Positions 1 through 7,822 of a DNA stretch of 64,000 bases are shown here, in pieces. The first letter of the stretch is position 1; each line of letters starts with the position of its first letter. A model generated the notes under the pieces. It was not told the origin of the DNA, searched no databases, and worked only from the letters and a program-made list of their open reading frames with translations. The position numbers were made by a program, and so were the translations under genes. The stretch is from Desulfobulbus sp. (GTDB lineage Bacteria > Desulfobacterota > Desulfobulbia > Desulfobulbales > Desulfobulbaceae), in assembly GCA_028684915.1 (NCBI GenBank), contig JAQUEZ010000007.1, positions 1-64,000 of the forward strand, read 5' to 3'.

Positions 1-292
1 TACTCATATAGGGGCCGACATCACCGAGCATACGCCCAAGCAAGGTGCAAATGACCCCAATGGTGGCAATGGTGAAGAACAAGCCAAGGGTAAATGCCAC
101 GGCATAAAGAACGGCCTTCCTTCCTGCCACGATTTGATTCTGCCCTGCAACATAACTGACGATAAGCGGGATGGATGCCAAGTGGCAGGGGCTGAATAAC
201 ACGCTGACCATTCCCCAGAGGAAACAGCCCAAGGCCCCCAAAAGGAGGCCCTGAGTCATCCAGGCATTGATGGTGAGAAAAATTTGATCCAT
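1..292 (-). CDS. CcdA-like cytochrome c biogenesis / thiol-disulfide transporter, partial
   Basis: This is the N-terminal 97 residues of a membrane protein whose 3' part lies beyond base 1. The visible part has a hydrophobic stretch at about residues 15-33, an S-P-C-H motif at residues 34-37 (the conserved proline-cysteine pair of the CcdA/DsbD transmembrane family), and two more hydrophobic stretches. The family passes electrons from cytoplasmic thioredoxin across the membrane to periplasmic thioredoxin-like partners. The next gene upstream, ending 3 bases before this start, encodes exactly such an exported thioredoxin, so the pair probably forms a periplasmic reducing relay. It is the last visible gene of a leftward arsR-led operon. 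Function within the arsenic operon is inferred. Confidence 0.8.
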   Translation of the reverse strand, partial: MDQIFLTINAWMTQGLLLGALGCFLWGMVSVLFSPCHLASIPLIVSYVAGQNQIVAGRKAVLYAVAFTLGLFFTIATIGVICTLLGRMLGDVGPYMS

Positions 293-295
293 GGG

Positions 296-694
296 TTACT
301 TGACCCCTAATTTGGTGAACATGTTGACAATGGACCCTTTATCCAAGAAGCCCTCGTGTCGGGTTACTTCCTTGCCCTGGGCGTCATAAAAAATTTGTGT
401 GGGGATGGTCTGGATTCCGAATTTAGGCGCCGCCTCGGAATTCTCCCAGACATCGATGAAGATGACTGCTGCCCGCCCCTGATACTCCTTGCCCAACTCG
501 TCGATAATGGGCGCCATCATTTTGCAGGGAATACATTTTTTTGCCCCTAAGTCGACCATAGTCACCAAGCCGGGAGCCGGTACCTGCGGCAAGGGCTCAG
601 CCTTGACTGACGTTTGCGTGAGCGTAAGGAGTCCAATGGATACACTGAGGATGAGCGCCATCAAAACGCTCGAAGTAGAAAACTTTCGCACCAT
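296..694 (-). CDS. Exported thioredoxin-like protein
   Basis: A 132-residue protein with a signal peptide or N-terminal anchor (basic start, hydrophobic residues about 10-26, then K-A-E) and a thioredoxin fold with the active site C-I-P-C at residues 54-57. The Ile-Pro-Thr cis-proline loop lies near residue 98. The ATG at 694 is chosen over an adjacent TTG because GGAG sits just upstream. It should act in the periplasm as a thiol reductant fed by the adjoining CcdA-like protein. It lies in the leftward operon with a DGC protein, a small thioredoxin and an ArsP-type permease. The substrate is unknown; metal-thiol or arsenic-thiol chemistry is a guess from context. Confidence 0.85.
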   Translation of the reverse strand: MVRKFSTSSVLMALILSVSIGLLTLTQTSVKAEPLPQVPAPGLVTMVDLGAKKCIPCKMMAPIIDELGKEYQGRAAVIFIDVWENSEAAPKFGIQTIPTQIFYDAQGKEVTRHEGFLDKGSIVNMFTKLGVK

Positions 695-706
695 CAACTC
701 CTCGGT

Positions 707-1096
707 TTAGAGATAAATCATCGCTTTGCTGATGACCGAGGCTATTGATGCCGGGGTCACCTCGGTTTTGCCCTTTTCGAAGCCAAGATCACTTAACCGC
801 AGGTGATTCACTCTGGTAAATCCTGAGTTCTCCAGTGTTTTCTTGGTGCAGTCGAGTTGACAGCCATCTATGGCCAAAATTGATTGGGCGGCCTCGGCGG
901 ATTTGACGATGCCGCTGACCTTGCCACTAATCCCTGCCAGGCAGGCCATCTTGCCAGCTCCGTCCCTGGTCAGTTTGCGGGCAGCCTGATCAGCCAACTC
1001 ACCGACATCGGCACACCCTGAACAAGAAAAAATGACTTTAGGTCCAGCATCCCCACCGCCACAAGAACAGCCGCATCCGCTTTGCATTGCACTCAT
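707..1096 (-). CDS. Putative zinc-binding DGC-domain protein
   Basis: A 129-residue protein beginning with a Cys-rich stretch (C-G-C-S-C), followed by the pattern typical of the DGC family (PF08859): C-S-G-C-A-D near residue 25, C-L-A-G-I near residue 52, and I-D-G-C-x-x-x-C near residue 77. The family is annotated as putative zinc binding from its conserved cysteines; no activity is firmly known. GGAGAA precedes the ATG at good spacing. It sits between two thioredoxin-like genes in the arsR-led operon, so a role in binding a thiophilic metal or metalloid such as As(III) is plausible but inferred. Confidence 0.8.
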   Translation of the reverse strand: MSAMQSGCGCSCGGGDAGPKVIFSCSGCADVGELADQAARKLTRDGAGKMACLAGISGKVSGIVKSAEAAQSILAIDGCQLDCTKKTLENSGFTRVNHLRLSDLGFEKGKTEVTPASIASVISKAMIYL

Positions 1097-1114
1097 TGTT
1101 GTTCTCCTTATGAG

Positions 1115-1345
1115 CTATTGTAACATTTTCTTCATTTCTTCCAGCGACGGCACTTTACCGACACTTTTCACTTCGCCGTCAACCACCAAGGCGGGAGTCA
1201 TCATAACGCCATGGGACATGATCTGATTCACGTCCGAAATCTTTTCGAACTCACAGGCAATGCCCAACTCCTTGGCGGCCACCGCTGCCGTGTCCATGAG
1301 TTTGGTGCATTTAGCGCATCCGGGTCCTAGAATTTGAATCTTCAT
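1115..1345 (-). CDS. Small redox-active disulfide protein (TM0996/MTH895 family)
   Basis: A 76-residue single-domain thioredoxin-like protein with C-A-K-C at residues 10-13, no signal peptide, and the Pro-Ala-Leu cis-proline segment followed by V-D-G-E-V-K, typical of the thioredoxin_3 family. I chose the ATG at 1345 because AGGAAA lies five bases upstream; an in-frame ATG at 1363 would add six residues. It directly follows the permease gene, and the same pairing of permease with this small thioredoxin recurs at 12773-14110, which argues for a functional partnership, perhaps keeping the permease or its metalloid substrate reduced. Confidence 0.85.
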   Translation of the reverse strand: MKIQILGPGCAKCTKLMDTAAVAAKELGIACEFEKISDVNQIMSHGVMMTPALVVDGEVKSVGKVPSLEEMKKMLQ

Positions 1346-1369
1346 TGTCTTTTCCTCATTCATAAAAGT

Positions 1370-2668
1370 TTAAAATAGTGTGCCAAAAAACATACCGCTG
1401 AACGTTGCCATCACAATCACCAAGCTGACAAAGGTGACTGTCTTTTTCACTCCAAGGACACTGTTGATCACCAGCATATTAGGAAGGCTCAAGGCCGGCC
1501 CAGCCAGGAGCAACGCCAGGGCCGGCCCCTTGCCCATGCCGCTGCCGATGAGCCCTTGCAGGATGGGCACTTCGGTCAGGGTGGCGAAATACATGAAGGC
1601 TCCGGCAAACGAGGCAAAAAAGTTCGCCTGTAAGGAATTTCCGCCCACTGCCCTGGCAACCCACTCCGAGGGAATCAAACCTTCATGACCAACCCGGCCA
1701 AGTAAAGCACCCGCAATAAGTACGCCAAAAAGCAACAGCGGTAGGATTTGTTTAGCGAAATCCCACGAAGTGGAAAACCAGTCGCCCATTTCTCCCTTGT
1801 CTGTGCTGGTAAAGACGGAAAGGCCGACAAACCCGGCGGTGAATGGGATAATGGGCTGACCAGGAAAAAGCAGCGCTAGTCCCACTACGGCTACGGCGAT
1901 CAGGCCGATTTTCCAGGCGCGCATCTTGAACCAGGCGATGAGCATTAGGCCCAAGGCGACCGCAAAGCCTGACGTGATACTCCATTTTGCCGCATAAATG
2001 CTGGCCCAGGCTCCTGTGGCCTCCTGCGGCTTACCCCAGTTGGCGAAAACCAGGATGCCAACCATTGAAGCAAAATACAGGCCGTTTTGTAAGAGCGAGT
2101 GTTTGACGGGCTCTTCCGGCATGGCCATCTGCATGGCAACCTTTTCTTTTTCCTCCTTACGAAAAATAACGGCCATCAAGGCGCCGATAATCACACTGAA
2201 TAGAACGGCCCCAACACCGCGAGCTATACCCATTTGCACGCCGAGGACCCTGGCGGTCAGCACGATTGCCAGCACGTTGATTGCCGGTCCAGAGTAGAGA
2301 AAGGCGCAAGCCGGGCCAAGCCCGGCACCCATCCTGTAGATCCCACTGAAGAGGGGGAGGATGGTGCAGGAGCAAACGGCAAGGATGGTGCCAGATACAG
2401 CGGCAACGCCATAAGCTAAAACCTTGTTGGCTGCCGGCCCCAGATATTTCATCACCGAAGCCTGACTGACAAAAACTCCAATCGCTCCGGCAATGAAAAA
2501 AGCCGGAACTAGACAGAGAAGCACATGTTCCTGGGCATACCACTTGACGAGGTGAAAGGCTTCCAGGATAGCGTTGTCAAAACGTTCCGTTCCCACCGGC
2601 AGATAAAAGCAGGCGAGAAAAACAGCAATGATTAGCAGAAGATATTTCCACTCAGCTTTCCATTCCAT
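1370..2668 (-). CDS. ArsP/DUF318-family permease
   Basis: A 432-residue polytopic membrane protein of the UPF0718/DUF318 permease family, which includes ArsP exporters of trivalent organoarsenicals. It has about ten hydrophobic segments in two halves. The first half carries C-S-C-T-I-L-P-L-F, equivalent to the C-S-C-S-x-x-P-L-F of the family, followed by the S-G-P-A-I-N loop; the second half carries A-T-L-T-E-V-P and the A-G-P-A-L-S-L-P loop. The start at 2668 has GGAG eight bases upstream; an earlier in-frame ATG at 2746 would overlap arsR and lacks such a site. The adjacent arsR and thiol proteins support a metalloid efflux role. The exact substrate cannot be told from sequence. Confidence 0.85.
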   Translation of the reverse strand: MEWKAEWKYLLLIIAVFLACFYLPVGTERFDNAILEAFHLVKWYAQEHVLLCLVPAFFIAGAIGVFVSQASVMKYLGPAANKVLAYGVAAVSGTILAVCSCTILPLFSGIYRMGAGLGPACAFLYSGPAINVLAIVLTARVLGVQMGIARGVGAVLFSVIIGALMAVIFRKEEKEKVAMQMAMPEEPVKHSLLQNGLYFASMVGILVFANWGKPQEATGAWASIYAAKWSITSGFAVALGLMLIAWFKMRAWKIGLIAVAVVGLALLFPGQPIIPFTAGFVGLSVFTSTDKGEMGDWFSTSWDFAKQILPLLLFGVLIAGALLGRVGHEGLIPSEWVARAVGGNSLQANFFASFAGAFMYFATLTEVPILQGLIGSGMGKGPALALLLAGPALSLPNMLVINSVLGVKKTVTFVSLVIVMATFSGMFFGTLF

Positions 2669-2682
2669 AACAGCTCCAATGC

Positions 2683-2700
2683 TTATTTGGCAAAATAACC
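2683..2700. promoter_or_regulatory. Candidate ArsR operator between arsR and permease
   Basis: TTATTT and AAATAA form a perfect 6-base inverted repeat around GGCA in the short gap between arsR and the permease gene. Read on the minus strand it begins GGTTATTT, the same eight bases that begin the imperfect palindrome in front of arsR at 3067-3086. The shared half-site suggests both are bound by the local ArsR. Confidence 0.4.
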
Positions 2701-2729
2701 ATATAAAAAAGTAAAAAATAACAAAATGC

Positions 2730-3065
2730 CTAAGCCAGCATTTCAACCTGCTCTTTTACGGTTGCCTTGATGACAGCTTCTACGCATGACATGTATTTGA
2801 GAATACACGGCACTTTAAGTCGATAATACACTTGCTTGCCCCGCTTTTCATCGTCAACAACTCCAGCCTGTTTGAGAACCGATAAATGCTTGGAGATCGT
2901 TGAGAAATCAGCATCAATAAATTCTGCCAATTCACACACGCACTTTTCGCCATCGGCAAGTTGTTCTGCCATCCATAGTCGGGTTGGATGGCCTAATGCC
3001 TTCAAAACATTAGCTTTTGCTTCAATAAGGGCCAGTTCTTTTGCATTCGGAGGTTGTCTCTTCAT
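2730..3065 (-). CDS. arsR: ArsR/SmtB-family metalloregulator
   Basis: A 111-residue winged-helix repressor. The recognition region carries C-V-C-E-L at about residues 43-47, the cysteine signature of arsenic-sensing ArsR proteins, followed by the helix S-T-I-S-K-H-L-S and the wing with R-G-K-Q-V-Y-Y. A further cysteine pair lies near the C-terminus. It heads the leftward operon of permease, small thioredoxin, DGC protein, exported thioredoxin and CcdA-like protein. Known family members release DNA on binding As(III) or similar soft metals. No strong ribosome binding site is seen; the candidate operator lies right at the start. Confidence 0.9.
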   Translation of the reverse strand: MKRQPPNAKELALIEAKANVLKALGHPTRLWMAEQLADGEKCVCELAEFIDADFSTISKHLSVLKQAGVVDDEKRGKQVYYRLKVPCILKYMSCVEAVIKATVKEQVEMLA

Positions 3066-3066
3066 G

Positions 3067-3086
3067 GGTTATTTGGTAAATCAACC
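3067..3086. promoter_or_regulatory. Candidate ArsR operator at the arsR start
   Basis: The imperfect palindrome GGTTATTTGGTAAATCAACC lies immediately before the arsR start, in the divergent gap with the VKOR gene. Its GGTTATTT half also occurs at 2683-2700. This placement suits autorepression and possibly control of the divergent gene. Confidence 0.4.
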
Positions 3087-3176
3087 ATGCGTCTTTGTCA
3101 AGAAATTTCACCTCGGGAGAACTCAATACTCTCTCGCCAATTGCAAAAAAACGATTAACAACCGACACGCTCGATC

Positions 3177-4158
3177 ATGCACACACAAAAACACCTTGTA
3201 TCCATGCGATGGGTTGGATGGGCTGCTTTGCTCGCCAGCCTGTTGGTCGCTGTCCAGATTGCAATTCTTTTGCTCGGCAAAGAAGGATTATGCCTGAGTC
3301 AAGGGTGCCAAGTGGTCGACCAATTGACCAGGGTGTCGCCCTTACTCTTCAATATCGCCGGGCTTTTCTATTTTCAGGTAGTCTTTTGGGGTACACGAGT
3401 CAAAAGGGAGGATACAAGCCGGTCGCAATTGTTGCGTTTACTCCTGCTTGCCGGCCTTGCCGCTGAAGGCGTTCTGGTTGGTTTTCAACAAATAATTGCG
3501 GGTGCTTTCTGTGCCTACTGTCTGATTGTATTAGGGTTTATCATCCTGCTTAATCTCCTGGCCGGCTTGAAACAGTTGCTTGCGGGTGCTTTTGTGTTCG
3601 GGGTGGTGCTTTTGGCTTTTTCAAGTCTTGAATTTCAGAACAATCCTAAAAATCCCCAAACGTTTCATGAAGGCGTTTTTGCCAGGAGGACAAACCCCTC
3701 ATCGGCGACCAAGGTCTATCTTTTCTATTCTTCCACCTGCGCTCATTGCCAACGAGTTCTGGAGGTCATGGCCCCCAAAAAGGCCATATCGATGCACTTC
3801 AATCCCATCGATACCATCACATCGATAAATGTGCCTGGTGTCATCCTGAATAAGGCAGTATGATCCCAAGGTCAACAAAACATTGCTCAAGTCACTGGAT
3901 ATCGAGGAAATTCCGGTCCTGCTGGAACGAAAAGCCAACGGCTATGCCATTGTCAAAGGCGAAACCGCGATTATGGCCTATTTTGACAGTTTTGATTCAA
4001 AAAATCAGCAATCTACGATTTCAACGGTTGGGCAATTGAAAGCATCACCAGAAATCGACTCATTACTTCCTGGGACAGACAATGATGTGGATGGGTGTTT
4101 AGTCAACACCGATTGCGACACAATTCCCTCATTGCCGGCAACTCTTCCTGCCAGATGA
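3177..4158 (+). pseudogene. VKOR-thioredoxin fusion, frameshifted
   Basis: The first frame (3177-3863) encodes a vitamin K epoxide reductase-like membrane domain with several hydrophobic segments, a C-L-S-Q-G-C pair near residue 42 and F-C-A-Y-C near residue 111. A thioredoxin-like domain follows with S-T-C-A-H-C near residue 185. That frame stops at 3863. The +1 frame continues it without loss from about 3856 to 4158, with Y-D-P-K-V-N, then the I-P-V-L cis-proline motif and a D-G-C ending. The two frames together give one protein of about 327 residues, so a single-base indel near 3850-3860 has broken the gene, or there is a sequencing error. The intact family oxidises or relays electrons to periplasmic disulfides. 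It is divergent from arsR. Confidence 0.75.
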
Positions 4159-4586
4159 ACAGGTAAAGAGGCGCGGAATTCGACATTATCGTCGAAAGAG
4201 GGGCATACAATGTCGACCAGGATAAAGAAACTCCTCTTGAACTTGATTCGGCCCGGTAGGCCGCCTTTTCCACATGATGCCATGCCGCAGCAAGCATGAC
4301 CCAGCCGGCGACACGTCTTTCTGTTGCCGAAGGGCAACGTATTCAGGCCGCGCTCAGACGTATTTAGTCTTGATGGTATGGTTTTCGCATGCTTCGTGAC
4401 GAAGAAATCAGTGAAGGCCGATTACGTTTCGATCCTGTTGTATTGCCCTGTATATCTTGCGCGCAACCGGCAGAAGCAAAATAGCGCATGGTTATGCTGG
4501 TTTTTAGCTGATTGATAGTTGAGTTTTTGTTGGCAGTTTTCTATATTCGCCGCCCACATTATTCTGCCCCGGTATTCAATTGCACC
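4159..4586. other. Gene-poor stretch with coding remnants
   Basis: No intact gene is visible. Short open stretches with protein-like composition appear in shifting frames: about 4195-4258 (rich in Asp/Glu), 4296-4367 (23 codons beginning M-T-Q-P-A-T-R-L) and 4389-4484 (31 codons with an L-P-C-I-S-C motif). They look like the decayed remains of one or two small genes. The last part presumably holds the promoter of the downstream efflux genes; no clear -35/-10 pair stood out. Confidence 0.35.
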
Positions 4587-4997
4587 ATGAAACACAACTT
4601 GCGGATCTACATCGTCATGGTAACCCTTTTCACGCTGCTCTTCGGAGTTGGCGGAAAGGTGTACCTTTGCTTGTCGCCGCACGGGGTGCATGTTAAGCAA
4701 AATCATGCTTCAAATCATACTTCGTGTGCATTGACGAAACAACATCCCGCTCCCGCCGAGGACTGCGCCCTGGATCATCACCGGGAAAAATGCCAATCCC
4801 AATCACATTGCCAGGACATTGCTCTGGGGGGAGACAAAGCAGAATCCCCTGGGAAATATTCCCCTGTGCTGCCTGCTCTTGCTCCAATGCCGTTGGCAAT
4901 GTCGTTCCTGCCAACACCCACAAAAATATTCTCCCCACTCCCCGCTGTCCAATTGCCCCAATTTGCCCTCCGGCAAAGTGTCATTCTTCTGATTTGA
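4587..4997 (+). CDS. Small exported His/Cys-rich protein ahead of the metal efflux genes
   Basis: A 136-residue protein I do not recognise. It has a hydrophobic N-terminal signal or anchor (about residues 6-22). A middle part is rich in His and Cys (C-L-S-P-H-G-V-H, N-H-A-S-N-H-T-S-C, D-H-H-R-E-K-C, S-H-C), and a Pro-rich tail follows. The start at 4587 is chosen because the signal peptide begins there; an in-frame ATG lies at 4512. It immediately precedes a CusCBA/CzcCBA-type operon. The His/Cys pattern suggests periplasmic metal binding, which is an inference from composition and position. Confidence 0.6.
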   Translation: MKHNLRIYIVMVTLFTLLFGVGGKVYLCLSPHGVHVKQNHASNHTSCALTKQHPAPAEDCALDHHREKCQSQSHCQDIALGGDKAESPGKYSPVLPALAPMPLAMSFLPTPTKIFSPLPAVQLPQFALRQSVILLI

Positions 4998-5140
4998 TTC
5001 CTTCCGTCTGAGCGCCATCAACGGCGATCACTTGATCACCGTCGGAACTCACCCCCAAAAAAATCCGCTGATATCATGGCTTGTGCGTATTGATCGACGC
5101 AGCCACTTTATCTTTTTTTTTTGTTTCGGAAGGAATATCC

Positions 5141-6463
5141 ATGCGTATCCAACGATTCGCCTTGTGCGTTTTTGTGTTTTCTGCAGGTCTCGGTTTAGCC
5201 GCTCTCGCGGCAGCCCAGACTGCAATTCGTTCCCATTCCCCGGTTCCCAAAGGGTTGAGTCTTGCTGAAGCTCTTGATCTAGCCGCACGTAATCGGCAGG
5301 AGCTTGCTTCATATAAAGCGGACCTTGATGCGGCCTCTCTCAAACTACAGCATGCAGGGTTGCCTCCCAATCCAGAACTTGGTGTGGAATGGGACAATCT
5401 AGGAGGAGAATTACCTGATGGGGAGAGCAAAGAGACAACCATATCTCTCAGCCAACCCATAGAGATTGGCGGGAAACCCTCGGCCAGGAAGAATAAGGGG
5501 CAAGCCGAAATCCTCCGTTTACAGCAAGAACAAACAGTCGCATGGCTCGACATCGCGGCTGAAGTCAGGCTTGCTTTTGTCGAGGTGCTCAATGCCCGCG
5601 AACGGTTTGTATTGCAACAAGAGGCCGAAAAGAATGCCTCCAATCTGGTAATCATTACGCGTGAACAAGTGGTGGCCGGAAAAATTGCCGGCACGGAGGA
5701 AACCAGGGCCAAAGCCCGAATGGCAGAGGCTAGGGCGGAAACCCAACAACGCAAAAGATTCCTCACTGACGTCGAGTTGAACCTCGCCACCGTCTTGGCT
5801 CAGTCGGACGGCACGCCCTTGACGGCAGAAGGGGATTTCACTCTTGATACGCCTGTTCCAGATCAGCAAGTGCTGTTGGCGGAAATAAAGAACTCGCCCG
5901 TGCTCGCTCTTCGACGAAGCGAATCGAAACTCGCCCAAACCAACCTCTCCCTGGAGCAGGCTAACGCCTGGTCAGACCCAACCCTTTCCCTGGCTGTTCG
6001 CGATATCCCGGACGAGGATGCACGTGCCGTTGCTGTCGGCATCTCTGTCCCTTTGCCGTTGTTTCAACGGAATCAAACAGCCCTTGCTGAGGCGGGTGCA
6101 GCGACGCTCAAGGCGACAGCGAATGAGGCGGCAACGAACCGTCGATTGCAAACAGAACTGATCAAGGCGCATTCAGCGCTTGTTTCTGCCCAACAGGAAG
6201 CTCAAACCTTACGAACTGATGGGATGAGCAAAGCAGAGGAAGCCGCCGAAGCGGTTCAAGAAGGATTTCGCGCCGGCAAGTACCGCTACGGCGACGTGCT
6301 GGACGCTTCCGAGTCATTGATGGCCATGAAGATCCGCTATCTGGACGCACTGCTTGAGTTGCATCGTGCCGCCATCACTCTTGATCGTCTCCTGGGCAAG
6401 CCGGAGCTTGCAGGTCTATCCAAGGATTTCCCTTTGTCTTCTCTGCACAGGAGCACCCCATGA
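5141..6463 (+). CDS. TolC-family outer membrane channel (CzcC/CusC type)
   Basis: A 440-residue protein with a clear signal peptide ending A-A-A-Q, then the two repeated coiled-coil halves of the outer membrane efflux protein family: L-x-E-A-L-D-L-A-A-R-N near residue 37, long Ala/Glu/Gln-rich helices, and a second repeat with Q-A-N-A-W-S-D-P. The start at 5141 is supported by GGAAGGA a few bases upstream. It should form the outer membrane duct of a tripartite metal efflux pump with the two downstream genes. Its stop overlaps the next start by four bases (ATGA), a sign of translational coupling. Confidence 0.9.
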   Translation: MRIQRFALCVFVFSAGLGLAALAAAQTAIRSHSPVPKGLSLAEALDLAARNRQELASYKADLDAASLKLQHAGLPPNPELGVEWDNLGGELPDGESKETTISLSQPIEIGGKPSARKNKGQAEILRLQQEQTVAWLDIAAEVRLAFVEVLNARERFVLQQEAEKNASNLVIITREQVVAGKIAGTEETRAKARMAEARAETQQRKRFLTDVELNLATVLAQSDGTPLTAEGDFTLDTPVPDQQVLLAEIKNSPVLALRRSESKLAQTNLSLEQANAWSDPTLSLAVRDIPDEDARAVAVGISVPLPLFQRNQTALAEAGAATLKATANEAATNRRLQTELIKAHSALVSAQQEAQTLRTDGMSKAEEAAEAVQEGFRAGKYRYGDVLDASESLMAMKIRYLDALLELHRAAITLDRLLGKPELAGLSKDFPLSSLHRSTP

Positions 6464-7809
6464 TTCAGAAGAAAACGATGTTTTTTGCCATCAGCATTGT
6501 TGTGATAGCCACACTGGCCGGCGCTGGAGGTTTTTTTGCCGCTGAGCATCTCCAACAGCCTTCATCGCTCGGAGAGCCTCAGAATGCGGCGCATACAGTT
6601 CCCGAGCAGGAAGGAGACGGCCATGATCATGAGGCCGAAGTTTCCGATCTGGATCAGCCGGTGGAAGAAATGTGGGCCGCATTTTGCGAACACGGCATCC
6701 TTCAGCATCAGTGTGACGAATGCCGCTACGAGATCGGGACAGTTAAACTTGCTCCCTCCATTCTTGGTGACAACGGTCTGGTTCGCACCGGTCTTCCGGA
6801 AAAAAGACAGGAATACCAGCAAGAGCACAGATTGTCCGGTGAAGTCCAATTTGACGACACCCGCACCGTGCGTGTGGCTAGTCCAGTAAGTGGTTTGATT
6901 ACACGCAGGTTTGTGACGCCTGGGACACAAGTGGCGGCCGGTGCGCCGCTCTTTGAAATAGACAGCCCAGAGGTGACTGAAGCTAAAGGCAGCTATCTTA
7001 AGGCCAAAGCCGCACTTTCCCTGGCATCCCAATCGACTGCCCGCGAAGCTCGCCTGTTTGCACAAAAAATCGCGGCCGAGGTCGAGGTTCAGGAGGCCAG
7101 GGCCAAACTGGCCGAGGCTGAGGCGGAAATTGCCGCATCTCGTGGCCGGCTTGTACGGCTGGGGCTCTCCAAAACCGATGTCGATGCCATCTCGGCCGGC
7201 AATGGCAGCGCGGTTTTGAACGGATTGGTGGTTATTCGTGCTCCCCGGAAAGGAACGGTCATTGAAGGGAATGCCGCGTCAGGGGAACAGGCCGAAGCAG
7301 GAAAAGAGCTGCTTACCCTGTCCGACTTGGAAACGGTGTGGGTCATGGCTGATGTCAAGGAAGCCGATCTTGCCGTCCTTGCCAATGGTTCCGGCAAAGC
7401 GGCCGTCATCGAGGCCATGGAGCACAGCTTCGCTGGTCGATTGGACGCAGTGGCGGGTCGGCTGAGCGAAACAACCCGCACGGCTAAAGCCCGTTTCAGC
7501 GTCAGCAATGCTGATGGTTTACTTAAACCCGGAATGTTTGTTTCGGTCCGCCTCTTCCTGCCCGCCAAGGGAGAAGTCCTCGTCGTGCCCAAGGTGGCGG
7601 TTTTGGCCGATGCTGGACGAACGTTTGTCTTCACGCATAAAGAGGGCGACTACTGGATACGCCGGCCCGTTGTCCTCGGGGCGCGCCTCGACGGTATGGT
7701 GGAGATTGCCTCCGGCATCACTGCCGAGCAACGAATCATCACCGATGGTTCCTTTCTTCTGAAGAGTGATGTGCTGCGCGGCAAGATGGGCGCCGGTTGC
7801 GCGGATTAA
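6460..7809 (+). CDS. RND efflux periplasmic adaptor (CzcB/CusB type)
   Basis: A 449-residue membrane fusion protein. Residues 1-28 form a signal or anchor, then comes an acidic, His-containing linker and a metal-ligand-rich segment near residue 72 (C-E-H ... H-Q-C-D-E-C). After that the usual adaptor order appears: biotinyl-lipoyl half near residue 130, alpha-hairpin of Ala/Glu-rich helices at about 170-235, second lipoyl half and beta-barrel. It links the inner membrane pump to the outer membrane channel and in this family can hand metal ions to the pump. The cysteine cluster suggests binding of a soft or transition metal; which one is not readable. Confidence 0.9.
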   Translation: MIQKKTMFFAISIVVIATLAGAGGFFAAEHLQQPSSLGEPQNAAHTVPEQEGDGHDHEAEVSDLDQPVEEMWAAFCEHGILQHQCDECRYEIGTVKLAPSILGDNGLVRTGLPEKRQEYQQEHRLSGEVQFDDTRTVRVASPVSGLITRRFVTPGTQVAAGAPLFEIDSPEVTEAKGSYLKAKAALSLASQSTAREARLFAQKIAAEVEVQEARAKLAEAEAEIAASRGRLVRLGLSKTDVDAISAGNGSAVLNGLVVIRAPRKGTVIEGNAASGEQAEAGKELLTLSDLETVWVMADVKEADLAVLANGSGKAAVIEAMEHSFAGRLDAVAGRLSETTRTAKARFSVSNADGLLKPGMFVSVRLFLPAKGEVLVVPKVAVLADAGRTFVFTHKEGDYWIRRPVVLGARLDGMVEIASGITAEQRIITDGSFLLKSDVLRGKMGAGCAD

Positions 7810-7822
7810 GGGAGGAATAGCC

